This document shows positions 1-5,744 of a stretch of DNA of 10,556 nt, piece after piece. The position numbers were made by a program, and so were the translations under genes. The stretch covers positions 1 to 10,556 of the forward strand of contig JBASWL010000087.1 of NCBI GenBank assembly GCA_049276455.1, given 5' to 3'. Under the pieces are notes generated by a model. It made no database searches, was not told the origin of the DNA, and saw only the letters and a program-made list of their open reading frames with translations. The DNA is from Georgfuchsia sp049276455 (lineage in GTDB: Bacteria > Pseudomonadota > Gammaproteobacteria > Burkholderiales > Rhodocyclaceae). Every line of letters begins with the position of its first letter. Positions within the stretch are counted from its first letter, which is position 1.

Positions 1-180
1 GCTGTCGATGAAGAGCACGCGGGCGCGTTTGTCATTTTCGCGCATCTTCTTCGCCGCGCCGGCCAGCGCCGACTGATAGCTGCGGCAGCGTCCGGTTGCC
101 GTGCGCCAGCGCCGGCACCCGTAGCCGCGCAATTGGCCGATGTAGTAGCCGCGCTTCCAGCAGATGTGGAGGTGGCTCAT
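1..180 (-). CDS. Partial small phage protein, unknown function (C-terminus off the left edge)
   Basis: The first 60 codons of a gene that continues beyond the left edge. The ATG at 180-178 overlaps the TGA of the DUF5131 gene as ATGA, and GAGG lies about 9 nt upstream, so the start is well supported and translation is probably coupled. The visible protein begins MSHLHICWKRGYYIGQ and is rich in Arg, Lys, Gly and Tyr, with three Cys (residues 7, 21, 31) and a basic, probably helical stretch (around 37-53) leading to a hydrophobic LFID segment. The Cys and basic residues would suit a small nucleic-acid-binding protein, but no family is recognised. It is not recognisably TcmP, the usual partner of DUF5131 proteins, as far as can be seen. 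Function unknown. Confidence 0.7.
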   Translation of the reverse strand, partial: MSHLHICWKRGYYIGQLRGYGCRRWRTATGRCRSYQSALAGAAKKMRENDKRARVLFIDS

Positions 181-1076
181 GATGCCGGCCTCGGGTATTC
201 GTCGTGCATCACGCCGTCGAGCAGGCGGCCTGCGCGCCTCTTCCCGGCACGCCCCATGATCGTTCCGTCAGCCATAGTGGCCTTATGGCCAATGACTGGC
301 ACGCCTTCGGCGTGTCCCATCATTGGAATCCACTCTCCCCACTGCTTGAACATGAAGGGCACACCAGCCTTTCCACACTGATGGCGTAGGCTGCGGAACC
401 AATCCGGGTGCGATGGCCGCGCCAGGGGGCCGGATTCGCCGCCGGCGACGACCCAGTTCAGCCACGGCTCGCCGAGTCCGCGATCGAGATCCACGTCAAG
501 GTAACGGCGGACGTCGATCGCGCCGAGCAAGGGCTCCGCCGAGATCCAGCGCGTCGCCGCCGGCGTGGCGAGCAGCCTCTGAATACGCTTGTCGGCATTC
601 GGCTGGTCTTCGACGCTGACGCCGAGCTGTACGTTTGGCAGTGGCCACCGCAGCGTTTCGGCGATCGGCTCGTATTTCACACAGTCGCGCACGTTCATCT
701 CGGCGTCGCTCATATAGAGCCACATCCGATCGGCGCGCTTCGTCAGCACCTGGAAGGTGTGCTGCGGACACATCGCCATGACGGCAAACACCTCGTCGAT
801 GAACTCATCCGAAACCGCTTCATGGAACAGATCCGCGCGCGGGCAGACGAAGATCGTGCGCGGCTTCCTCCAGGAGAGGGGTTCCCCGATGGCATCCTCT
901 CGACACAGCACATCGCTGAAGCTGCGGCCGTACCAGATGCTCTTCGGGTTCTTGCTCCAGCGCGTTTCCACCTCGCGCCTGGCGTAACAGTGCGTGCAGC
1001 CCTTGCTCACCTTGGTACAGCCGATTACCGGCGACCAGGTGGCTTCGGTCCATTCGATGGCGCTTTTAGTGGTCAT
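177..1076 (-). CDS. Phage Gp37/Gp68 family protein (DUF5131, three-Cys-motif)
   Basis: A 299-aa protein of the phage Gp37/Gp68 family (Pfam DUF5131). Family hallmarks seen: the N-terminal SAIEWTEATWSPVIGC followed by C20-x6-C27-x2-C30 and a Tyr-Ala; VLTKRADR around 110-117; a WISAEPLLG block near 177; VVAGGESG near 209; FKQWGEW near 244. The length is near the family norm and all blocks are present, so it looks intact. The family is thought to be a radical-SAM-like group whose three cysteines could hold an iron-sulfur cluster, but the substrate is not established. The ATG at 1076 has AGGG about 9 nt upstream and lies 11 nt inside the preceding gene; the TGA overlaps the next start. It is the second-last visible gene of the operon. 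The assignment is firm, the biochemical role is not. Confidence 0.93.
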   Translation of the reverse strand: MTTKSAIEWTEATWSPVIGCTKVSKGCTHCYARREVETRWSKNPKSIWYGRSFSDVLCREDAIGEPLSWRKPRTIFVCPRADLFHEAVSDEFIDEVFAVMAMCPQHTFQVLTKRADRMWLYMSDAEMNVRDCVKYEPIAETLRWPLPNVQLGVSVEDQPNADKRIQRLLATPAATRWISAEPLLGAIDVRRYLDVDLDRGLGEPWLNWVVAGGESGPLARPSHPDWFRSLRHQCGKAGVPFMFKQWGEWIPMMGHAEGVPVIGHKATMADGTIMGRAGKRRAGRLLDGVMHDEYPRPAS

Positions 1077-1347
1077 GGCGCGCGCCCTGCATCGTGGCGT
1101 TGTGGCCGGCTATCACCCGGGCGGCCGCTTCGTCGATCACCTGGAAGTCGATCGAATCGCTGTGGCCGTGCGTGAACATGACGGGAATGCCAGGCGAGAA
1201 TTCGTCGTTGAATGCCTTGATTTCCATGTGTGTGAGCGTCACCATCTTGCGGCCGGCGAGCTTCCACAGCAGCAGCATCGCCATCTTCTGCCACTGGCCG
1301 TCGAGCTGCTGCAGGATCTCGGCGTCGTTGAGTTTTGTCACAGTCAT
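1066..1347 (-). CDS. Hypothetical phage protein, 93 aa
   Basis: A 93-aa protein of unknown function. The N-terminal half (about 6-48) looks helical, with LLLWKLAG and a Lys/Thr-rich turn; the C-terminal half has a FSPGIPVMFTHGHSD segment followed by a predicted helix. It ends in a His-rich tail (ARHDH), and the several His might bind metal, but no known site pattern is complete. The ATG overlaps the previous stop as ATGA and is preceded by GGAGA at good spacing inside a start-site module that recurs in this window. The TAA lies 11 nt inside the DUF5131 gene. It resembles small conserved prophage proteins, but I cannot name a family. The tight packing supports a real gene. Confidence 0.75.
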   Translation of the reverse strand: MTVTKLNDAEILQQLDGQWQKMAMLLLWKLAGRKMVTLTHMEIKAFNDEFSPGIPVMFTHGHSDSIDFQVIDEAAARVIAGHNATMQGARHDH

Positions 1348-1361
1348 GCTGTTGTCTCCAT
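1344..1361 (-). repeat. Start-site module, copy A (ATGGAGACAACAGCATGA)
   Basis: An 18-nt block carrying the ribosome-binding site (GGAGA), a fixed CAACAGC spacer and the ATG of the 93-aa gene, plus the TGA of the gene before. It differs from the copy at 1538-1555 at a single position. Confidence 0.8.
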
Positions 1362-1541
1362 TGCTTGAAGGTTATGGAACAGGCGCTCAAGACGAATGCG
1401 CAGTGCCGTTGCCTCTTCCTTCATGGCCAGCGCAATATCCGACACCAGCGGGTTAGGCGACGCCACCAGCGCCATTAGGTCCTGCTCCAGCAGCTCGGCA
1501 ACCTGTGCAGCTTTGTCGGCGTTTTCAATGTCCATGTTCAT
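1344..1541 (-). CDS. Small helical hypothetical protein, 65 aa
   Basis: A 65-aa acidic protein, almost wholly helix-forming, with leucines and alanines spaced as in a short coiled coil (about residues 8-27 and 37-60). It starts MNMDIENADKAAQ. The frame stays open upstream, but that extension lies inside the helicase gene. The ATG at 1541 overlaps the helicase TGA as ATGA and has GGAGG at about 8 nt, which fixes the start. The last residues (METTA) are encoded by the start-site module of the next gene and so may not matter for function. No family recognised; small helical proteins of this kind in phage operons are often protein-binding modulators, which is inference only. Confidence 0.72.
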   Translation of the reverse strand: MNMDIENADKAAQVAELLEQDLMALVASPNPLVSDIALAMKEEATALRIRLERLFHNLQAMETTA

Positions 1542-1555
1542 GCTGTTGCCTCCAT
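1538..1555 (-). repeat. Start-site module, copy B (ATGGAGGCAACAGCATGA)
   Basis: The second copy of the block, spanning the end of the helicase gene and the start of the 65-aa gene. It includes the ribosome-binding site GGAGG, the CAACAGC spacer and the ATGA overlap. Because the block is read through by the upstream gene, it gives the helicase its terminal residues MEATA. Confidence 0.8.
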
Positions 1556-3736
1556 GGTTGCCACGCCCCGTTCGGTAAGGCGACGCATCACGCGAGCGCG
1601 CTTGTCGGCATTGCTTTCCATTGGCGGAGTGGTGCGCCTTGCCGGCGTCACGCCGAGTAGCTGGCACCATTCGCTGATGGGCTTCGGCGCCGGCGGACGG
1701 CCGCGTTGAACGTGGTCTTTGAACATCTGGATCCGGATCGGGAATCCCTTCTGTTCCAGGGCGGATAGGCGCTTGTGGTACAGCGAGAATTCCTTCACCG
1801 TCATCAGCACCGTGTGCTGTAGCGGCTTGGTCGAATGGAGCAGTCGGCCCATGCGTTGCAGCGACTGCGAGCGGCTGCCGTGATGGAAGCTGAACTCGAT
1901 CACTTCCTCAAGGTCGGTGGTATCGATGCCGCAGTCGCCGACGCGCGACATCACCACGGCCTGGTGTTCGGACAGCACCTGCAGGCGCTTCGTTGTCTCG
2001 CCGTGAATGAACGGAATATGCAGCTCGGCCGAGATCCGTTTGCCGTCATCGATGCCGTCAGAAAACACGATCGTCTTGCAGCCTTTGAGGCAGCGCCGCA
2101 GGGCGCGATGTTTCTGCTCCAGGTCGGTCACCACCATCACGCGCACCGGCACGTCGGCGATCTGGCCCGAATCCTTGAATTCCTGCCAATCCTGGCCAAG
2201 CGCGCGGCCGGTCATCAGCTGGATCATGTCGGCCCGCTTGTCCTCACGGAACGGCGTCGCAGAAAGCCCCACGCGGTACTGCGACTTGATCATCGACAGG
2301 CGGCTCGCATTGTTGCCGGGCAGGAACTGCGACTCGTCGAAGCCGACGACCACGGGGGTGCTGTCATCGAAGCTCACGCGCGTGGCATAGCTGAAAATAC
2401 GCACCACACTGCGAAGACTTCCGGCCTGGTCGAAGATGTCGATTCGGTAGTGGTGCGGCGTCTTCACATAGGCCACGTTGACTGTGCCCTGCGCCTTGAA
2501 AAACTCGATCCACTGATCGCGGATCGTGCGCGTGTGCACGAACAACAGATGCTCGCCGGCGAGGCTGGCGTACACCATGCCAAGGAAATACATCTTGCCG
2601 ATGCCGGGCGGCCAATACACGCCGACGTTGCCGCTGTTGAGGAACTCGCCAAAAACAGGAAGCTGTCCCTCGCGCAACTCATAGCGCAGCGCGTTTGGCA
2701 GCAGTTGGTCGGCCGGTACCGGATTCGGCGGGGCGACCGACATGCCGGCCTCGAGCAGGCGGCGGAACGTCGCAAAGGCCTTGCCCGGCTGGCGCCGGGT
2801 TGAGAACACATAGCGCAGCAGCTCCTCTTCGCTGACCGGAATTCCGGCGGCATCGTGAAAGCGGCCATCGCGCCAGGTCAGTCCGAGTTTGCCGGCGATC
2901 GCATTGAGCACGTTCCCGTCATCAGGCTCGGTATCGGAGAAGATCGCCTTGTCGCTGAAGCGCGAGACCAGGCAGCCGCAGCGCGGGCAGCTTGTCCCCT
3001 GGTACATCGGCGTCCACACATCGGTACCGCCGATCGACGCACAACTCTCGAGCGAGAACTTATGCTCGCGATCGACCAGTTCGATATTGCCGTGGTGCAC
3101 CTTGCATCCGGCTGGGGATGGCTTCACCCCATCCTTCCAATTGTCGGCATGGCAGGTCAACAGTGCATATTTCGGCGGATCCGGCAGCTTGTCCAGCTCC
3201 AGCACGGCGCGCGCGTATTTGTCGGCCGCGCGATAGTTGATCGCGTCCGGGTGAGAGCGCAGGAACGCCCCAATCCATTCCACCTTTACCCGGCGCGACC
3301 AGACTTGCCCATCGCGGCCGTACTCGTCGTAACTTCGCAACCAGCCGTCATCGATAAAGCGGCGCCACAGGCGGTGGTCGAGTTTGGTCAGATGCTCGAG
3401 ATCGTAAATCGTCAGATCTTCGTTGTTCCGCGTCGAGTGGCCGATGCGCTTGAGGCGGTTGAACACGGCCGTCGTTGAATTCTCGCAGCCCATGTGCGCA
3501 TAGATTTCCGCCGGCGGCAGCTTGCCCCAGTTGTCGCGCAGGTACTGGTCCTTTTCAGCGGTCCAGGTGATGCGTGGCGGACGCTTGGATTTGTAGCCGC
3601 AACGGCGGGCGGCAGAGTGGATATTGTGGCGCCGGACGCCGTATTCCTTCACCAGTTGGTCGATGGTCTCCCGGGTGCCATCGTAGCGGCGACCGATATC
3701 GGCGATCTGCGCCGCGGTAAGTAGTGGCTGGCTCAT
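1538..3736 (-). CDS. SF2 DNA/RNA helicase with N-terminal DNA-binding domains; unusual Walker A
   Basis: A 732-aa superfamily 2 helicase, probably used in phage replication or recombination. Domains in order: a helix-turn-helix-like segment (about 5-50); a Myb/SANT-like segment (about 55-100, starting WTAEKDQYLRDNW); a middle region with Cys that could bind zinc (C250, C253, C255); then the motor. Motor motifs: motif I PPGIGKM (K381, with Met382 where Ser or Thr is usual), Ia around 398-408 (LLFVHTRTIRDQW), motif II DESQ (467-470), motif III SAT (492-494), and motif VI QRMGR (627-631). The arrangement is closest to XPB/UvsW-like helicases. The ATG at 3736 overlaps the previous TGA as ATGA and has GGAGGGG 5 nt upstream; the frame is open further upstream, but that part overlaps two other genes. 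The fold call is firm. Whether it hydrolyses ATP normally is uncertain because of Met382. Confidence 0.92.
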   Translation of the reverse strand: MSQPLLTAAQIADIGRRYDGTRETIDQLVKEYGVRRHNIHSAARRCGYKSKRPPRITWTAEKDQYLRDNWGKLPPAEIYAHMGCENSTTAVFNRLKRIGHSTRNNEDLTIYDLEHLTKLDHRLWRRFIDDGWLRSYDEYGRDGQVWSRRVKVEWIGAFLRSHPDAINYRAADKYARAVLELDKLPDPPKYALLTCHADNWKDGVKPSPAGCKVHHGNIELVDREHKFSLESCASIGGTDVWTPMYQGTSCPRCGCLVSRFSDKAIFSDTEPDDGNVLNAIAGKLGLTWRDGRFHDAAGIPVSEEELLRYVFSTRRQPGKAFATFRRLLEAGMSVAPPNPVPADQLLPNALRYELREGQLPVFGEFLNSGNVGVYWPPGIGKMYFLGMVYASLAGEHLLFVHTRTIRDQWIEFFKAQGTVNVAYVKTPHHYRIDIFDQAGSLRSVVRIFSYATRVSFDDSTPVVVGFDESQFLPGNNASRLSMIKSQYRVGLSATPFREDKRADMIQLMTGRALGQDWQEFKDSGQIADVPVRVMVVTDLEQKHRALRRCLKGCKTIVFSDGIDDGKRISAELHIPFIHGETTKRLQVLSEHQAVVMSRVGDCGIDTTDLEEVIEFSFHHGSRSQSLQRMGRLLHSTKPLQHTVLMTVKEFSLYHKRLSALEQKGFPIRIQMFKDHVQRGRPPAPKPISEWCQLLGVTPARRTTPPMESNADKRARVMRRLTERGVATMEATA

Positions 3737-4002
3737 GCGCCCCTCCGCTGGTCCGCGAGGATCCGCGCCGCCATCAGCGGCGTCCGGCCGAAGCGGCCCT
3801 CGACGATGCCGAAGGCGAGCGAGGATTTCGGCAGCGTCACCATCACGCCGTCGTAGGCATCCAGCATCGACTGCAGGGCGATGGCGAGCTGTTCCTCGCG
3901 CGGGGTCTCGTAGCGGCGCAGAAACTCGCGCAAGCGCGTCTTTTCTCGCTTCGCAGCTCGCTCGATGGCTGGTTGCAGGAGTTTTTCCAGGGGTGCGTTC
4001 AT
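3733..4002 (-). CDS. Small basic hypothetical protein, 89 aa
   Basis: An 89-aa protein of unknown function beginning MNAPLEKLLQPAIERAAKRE. The first 30 residues form a strongly basic predicted helix (several Lys/Arg pairs), then a more neutral helix (about 33-52) and a Gly-containing C-terminal part ending in a basic helix. The basic charge fits a nucleic-acid-binding or replication accessory protein encoded directly before the helicase, but that is inference. The ATG at 4002 shares TGATG with the preceding stop and has GGAGGG about 9 nt upstream; its TGA overlaps the helicase ATG. A longer open frame reaches up to 4236 but has no start signal there and lies inside the preceding gene. Confidence 0.75.
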   Translation of the reverse strand: MNAPLEKLLQPAIERAAKREKTRLREFLRRYETPREEQLAIALQSMLDAYDGVMVTLPKSSLAFGIVEGRFGRTPLMAARILADQRRGA

Positions 4003-4493
4003 CAATTGTGTCCCTCCGCCAGATAGATGTTGTCGAGGCGATCGAGCAGCTCGCGATCGGCATCGGAGAGCGGCTCGACATCGGCCAGGGTGCGGTCGAA
4101 CATCTCGCGACCGCAGCGCGAGCAGTGATACAGGCAATTGACATGGAACAGGATCGCGCCGTAGCGGTGGCCGCGCACTCGGCAGACAACGGCGCCGGCG
4201 GCATTGGTCAGGCGTCGGCGGATCCGGGTCAGCCACACGTCATCGTTGTAGCGGATCAGTAAGCCGACATAGACCAGGTTCGCCACAGTCACGAAAATGC
4301 CGCAGGCAAATGACAGCGGCTGGTCGAGATGCGGGTAATAGAACAGGTTCCAGCAGCCCCAGGCGACGAAGAGGGCCACGGCCGTGGGAGATACGCCATG
4401 CACCTGCCGGTCGTGCAGGATCGCGCGGCAATGCAGCGACACGGCGATGGCGGCGCAGAACTCGAAAGCGGCGTTGATGAGGTCGGGTGTCAT
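4002..4493 (-). CDS. Three-helix membrane protein with C-terminal zinc-ribbon-like domain
   Basis: A 163-aa protein with two parts. Residues about 5-82 carry three hydrophobic segments (roughly 8-22, 36-52, 60-80), with the aromatic stretch WGCWNLFYYPHLDQ between the second and third; I recall similar small membrane proteins in phage genomes but do not know their role. Residues about 104-130 carry C104 (CRVRGHR), C120, C124-x2-C127 (CSRCGRE), a pattern like the small zinc-binding phage domain of the DUF1660 type. An acidic tail follows (134-163). The first part would sit in the inner membrane with the zinc part presumably in the cytoplasm. The start overlaps the previous TGA as ATGA, with GGAG at 8 nt. 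The membrane and Cys patterns are visible; the function is unknown. Confidence 0.8.
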   Translation of the reverse strand: MTPDLINAAFEFCAAIAVSLHCRAILHDRQVHGVSPTAVALFVAWGCWNLFYYPHLDQPLSFACGIFVTVANLVYVGLLIRYNDDVWLTRIRRRLTNAAGAVVCRVRGHRYGAILFHVNCLYHCSRCGREMFDRTLADVEPLSDADRELLDRLDNIYLAEGHN

Positions 4494-4918
4494 TCCGGCA
4501 ACTCCGCGGTATTGAACGGCCGCGCCGTGACGTGAGCGCGTGCCACTTCGGGTTCGGCGGGGATGAATCTCGCATGGTGTTCGCCATCTTCTGTCACCAC
4601 TTCGAGCTTATGTGTATGGAACAGACCGCCCAGGGTCCAGTCGCAGGGAGCACCGTCCGGTCTCTTTCTGGGCGATGGTGCGCCAGTGAATCGTCCGATG
4701 CAGGAGAAGCCGAGATACTTCTCGACATCCTCAAAGGTCTTTCCTGCTCCGGCGTCGATCAGGTCGCGCGCCGATTGCACTGTGCCGCACATCGGGCAGA
4801 CCAAAGCGAAGTGGGTATGGTCAGGCACCGCCTGTGCAATCAGCATGGCCTGGAATTCGCCGAGGGATATGACCTTCATCACCGGCGCATTCAAGATTGA
4901 TTCAATTGCTAACGCCAT
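4490..4918 (-). CDS. Conserved phage hypothetical protein with Cys motif, 142 aa
   Basis: A 142-aa protein with C41-x2-C44 (ALVCPMCGTVQSARDL), C73 (GFSCIGRFTG) and C92 (GAPCDWTLGGLF), which together could form a zinc site. The pattern of a Cys pair followed by SPRKRPDG and a DWTLGGLF block matches conserved hypothetical proteins I recall from Pseudomonas-type prophages; no function is known to me. I chose the ATG at 4918 because GGAGAG lies 8 nt upstream within the recurring start-site module. An in-frame ATG at 4933 (five residues longer, MESNS) has no Shine-Dalgarno sequence. The start lies inside the end of the 47-aa gene, and the stop overlaps the membrane-protein gene as ATGA. Confidence 0.82.
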   Translation of the reverse strand: MALAIESILNAPVMKVISLGEFQAMLIAQAVPDHTHFALVCPMCGTVQSARDLIDAGAGKTFEDVEKYLGFSCIGRFTGAPSPRKRPDGAPCDWTLGGLFHTHKLEVVTEDGEHHARFIPAEPEVARAHVTARPFNTAELPE

Positions 4919-5045
4919 GCTGTTGCTCTCCATGATGATGGGCTTCGACAGGCTCAGCCCGAACGGTTGGGGCTGGCGGATCGATCGCGGCCAGCAATGT
5001 GAAATAGACGACGAGGGCGATCAGGGCGTCACGCATGGCGTTCAT
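4902..5045 (-). CDS. Small single-helix membrane protein, 47 aa, with REP-like repeat in its coding sequence
   Basis: A 47-codon frame from ATG at 5045 to TGA at 4902-4904. The start overlaps the previous TGA as ATGA. Residues about 7-20 (LIALVVYFTLLAAI) form one hydrophobic segment, so the protein is probably membrane-anchored or carries an uncleaved signal. After a Pro-rich turn, residues 27-35 (TVRAEPVEA) are encoded by a REP-like palindrome and are followed by HHHGEQQHG, so the C-terminal half is probably not original. No Shine-Dalgarno sequence is strong; coupling to the upstream gene is the likely way it is translated. It fills what would otherwise be a gap of over 100 nt in a packed operon. 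It could be a truncated remnant of a longer gene. Confidence 0.6.
   Translation of the reverse strand: MNAMRDALIALVVYFTLLAAIDPPAPTVRAEPVEAHHHGEQQHGVSN
4916..4933 (-). repeat. Start-site module, copy C (ATGGAGAGCAACAGCATG)
   Basis: The third copy, with one extra base between GGAG and CAACAGCATG compared with copies A and B. It supplies the ribosome-binding site and start of the 142-aa gene and lies within the end of the 47-aa gene. Confidence 0.75.
4942..4966. repeat. REP-like palindromic element
   Basis: The core TTCGACAGGCTCAGCCCGAA (4944-4963) can fold with TTCG/CGAA outer pairs and GGC/GCC inner pairs around a TCA loop, leaving a 3-nt bulge (ACA). From memory this sequence, read as GTTCGGGCTGAGCCTGTCGAA on the other strand, is a very abundant dispersed repeat in many beta- and gammaproteobacterial and sphingomonad chromosomes. 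Only one copy is in this window. Finding a chromosomal-type repeat inside a phage operon suggests the element has long resided in a host chromosome. Confidence 0.65.
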
Positions 5046-5248
5046 GCCGGCTTGCCCATGCCGATGACGCGCTTGACGAAGCCGAGGAAGTTGTGCAGGT
5101 CGCTGCGGTGGCCGAGCGGGATGTTCCGGTGCGGGCGCTTGCGATAGAGCAGGTACTTGCCCGGCTTCTGCACCACGAACATGCCGTGGTCGCTGGCCAG
5201 CTTCTTCGCTTCACAGATCAGCTTCACTTCCTCGTGCGTCATGGACAT
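5042..5248 (-). CDS. Small basic hypothetical protein, 68 aa
   Basis: A 68-aa basic protein beginning MSMTHEEVKLICEAKKLA. A predicted helix (about 5-20) is followed by two short strands (GMFVVQ, YLLYRK), a basic turn (RPHRNIPLGHR) and a C-terminal helix (HNFLGFVKRVIG), a helix-strand-strand-helix layout often seen in small phage proteins. The ATG at 5248 has GGAGG 5 nt upstream; a second ATG two codons later is a less likely start. The TGA overlaps the 47-aa gene. I recall small prophage proteins with a similar layout but no function is known. Confidence 0.75.
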   Translation of the reverse strand: MSMTHEEVKLICEAKKLASDHGMFVVQKPGKYLLYRKRPHRNIPLGHRSDLHNFLGFVKRVIGMGKPA

Positions 5249-5279
5249 GGCAGCCTCCGTCGTCGGTATGGGGAATGAG

Positions 5280-5726
5280 TCAGGCCGCGACCGGCTGCAG
5301 GTCGCGGATCTCGTCGGCGAGATTCATGAAGTGGCGATCGTTTTCGCCGTGTTCGGCGTAGCTCGCCATCAGCTCAAGCGCGATGCGCTGGTGCCGCTCG
5401 TCGGCGTTGCGCAGCAGGCGCGCCATATCGACCTTGTTGTGGCTGTTGTAGAGGCTCAGCACCAGCGCTTGCAGGCGCTCGGCGGTGGTGTATAGGCCGA
5501 GAATGACGCTGCGATGGCGCAGGAATGGGCTGCCGTCCTGCGCCGCATCGGCGACGGCGACGATGGCGCTATTGAGGGACTGCTGCAGGCGGTTGGTCAC
5601 CGCGATGCACTCGGCGGTTTTCTCCGGGGTGTCGGCAAAGGCCGCGCCGGAATCGAGCAGGCCGAGGGCGGCTTGTGCGGCGTGGATCAGCGGGGTGAAC
5701 TTCGAAGTTTGCAAAATATGATGCAT
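5280..5726 (-). CDS. All-helical hypothetical protein, 148 aa
   Basis: A 148-aa protein of unknown function, largely made of predicted helices (about 10-26, 33-63, 70-95, 99-123, 129-143) and lacking Cys, signal peptide or membrane segment. The ATG at 5726 has AGGAGAG about 6 nt upstream and lies 18 nt after the primase stop, so it is part of the same transcript. A gap of about 31 nt with its own ribosome-binding site separates it from the next gene, one of the few non-overlapping junctions here. The helical-bundle layout would suit a protein-protein interaction role, but nothing identifies a partner. Confidence 0.75.
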   Translation of the reverse strand: MHHILQTSKFTPLIHAAQAALGLLDSGAAFADTPEKTAECIAVTNRLQQSLNSAIVAVADAAQDGSPFLRHRSVILGLYTTAERLQALVLSLYNSHNKVDMARLLRNADERHQRIALELMASYAEHGENDRHFMNLADEIRDLQPVAA

Positions 5727-5744
5727 GGTTTCTCTCCTGGGTGG

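Noticed and set aside
1835..2803. 322-codon open frame on the plus strand
   Set aside because: Antisense to the SF2 helicase motor domain; no motif, no ribosome-binding site.
3737..4204. N-terminal extension of the helicase to a start at 4204
   Set aside because: It would cross two other genes. The ATG at 3736 has a strong ribosome-binding site and an ATGA overlap.
4003..4236. N-terminal extension of the 89-aa gene to a start at 4236
   Set aside because: It lies inside the membrane/zinc-ribbon gene and lacks a ribosome-binding site; the start at 4002 is a TGATG junction with GGAGGG upstream.
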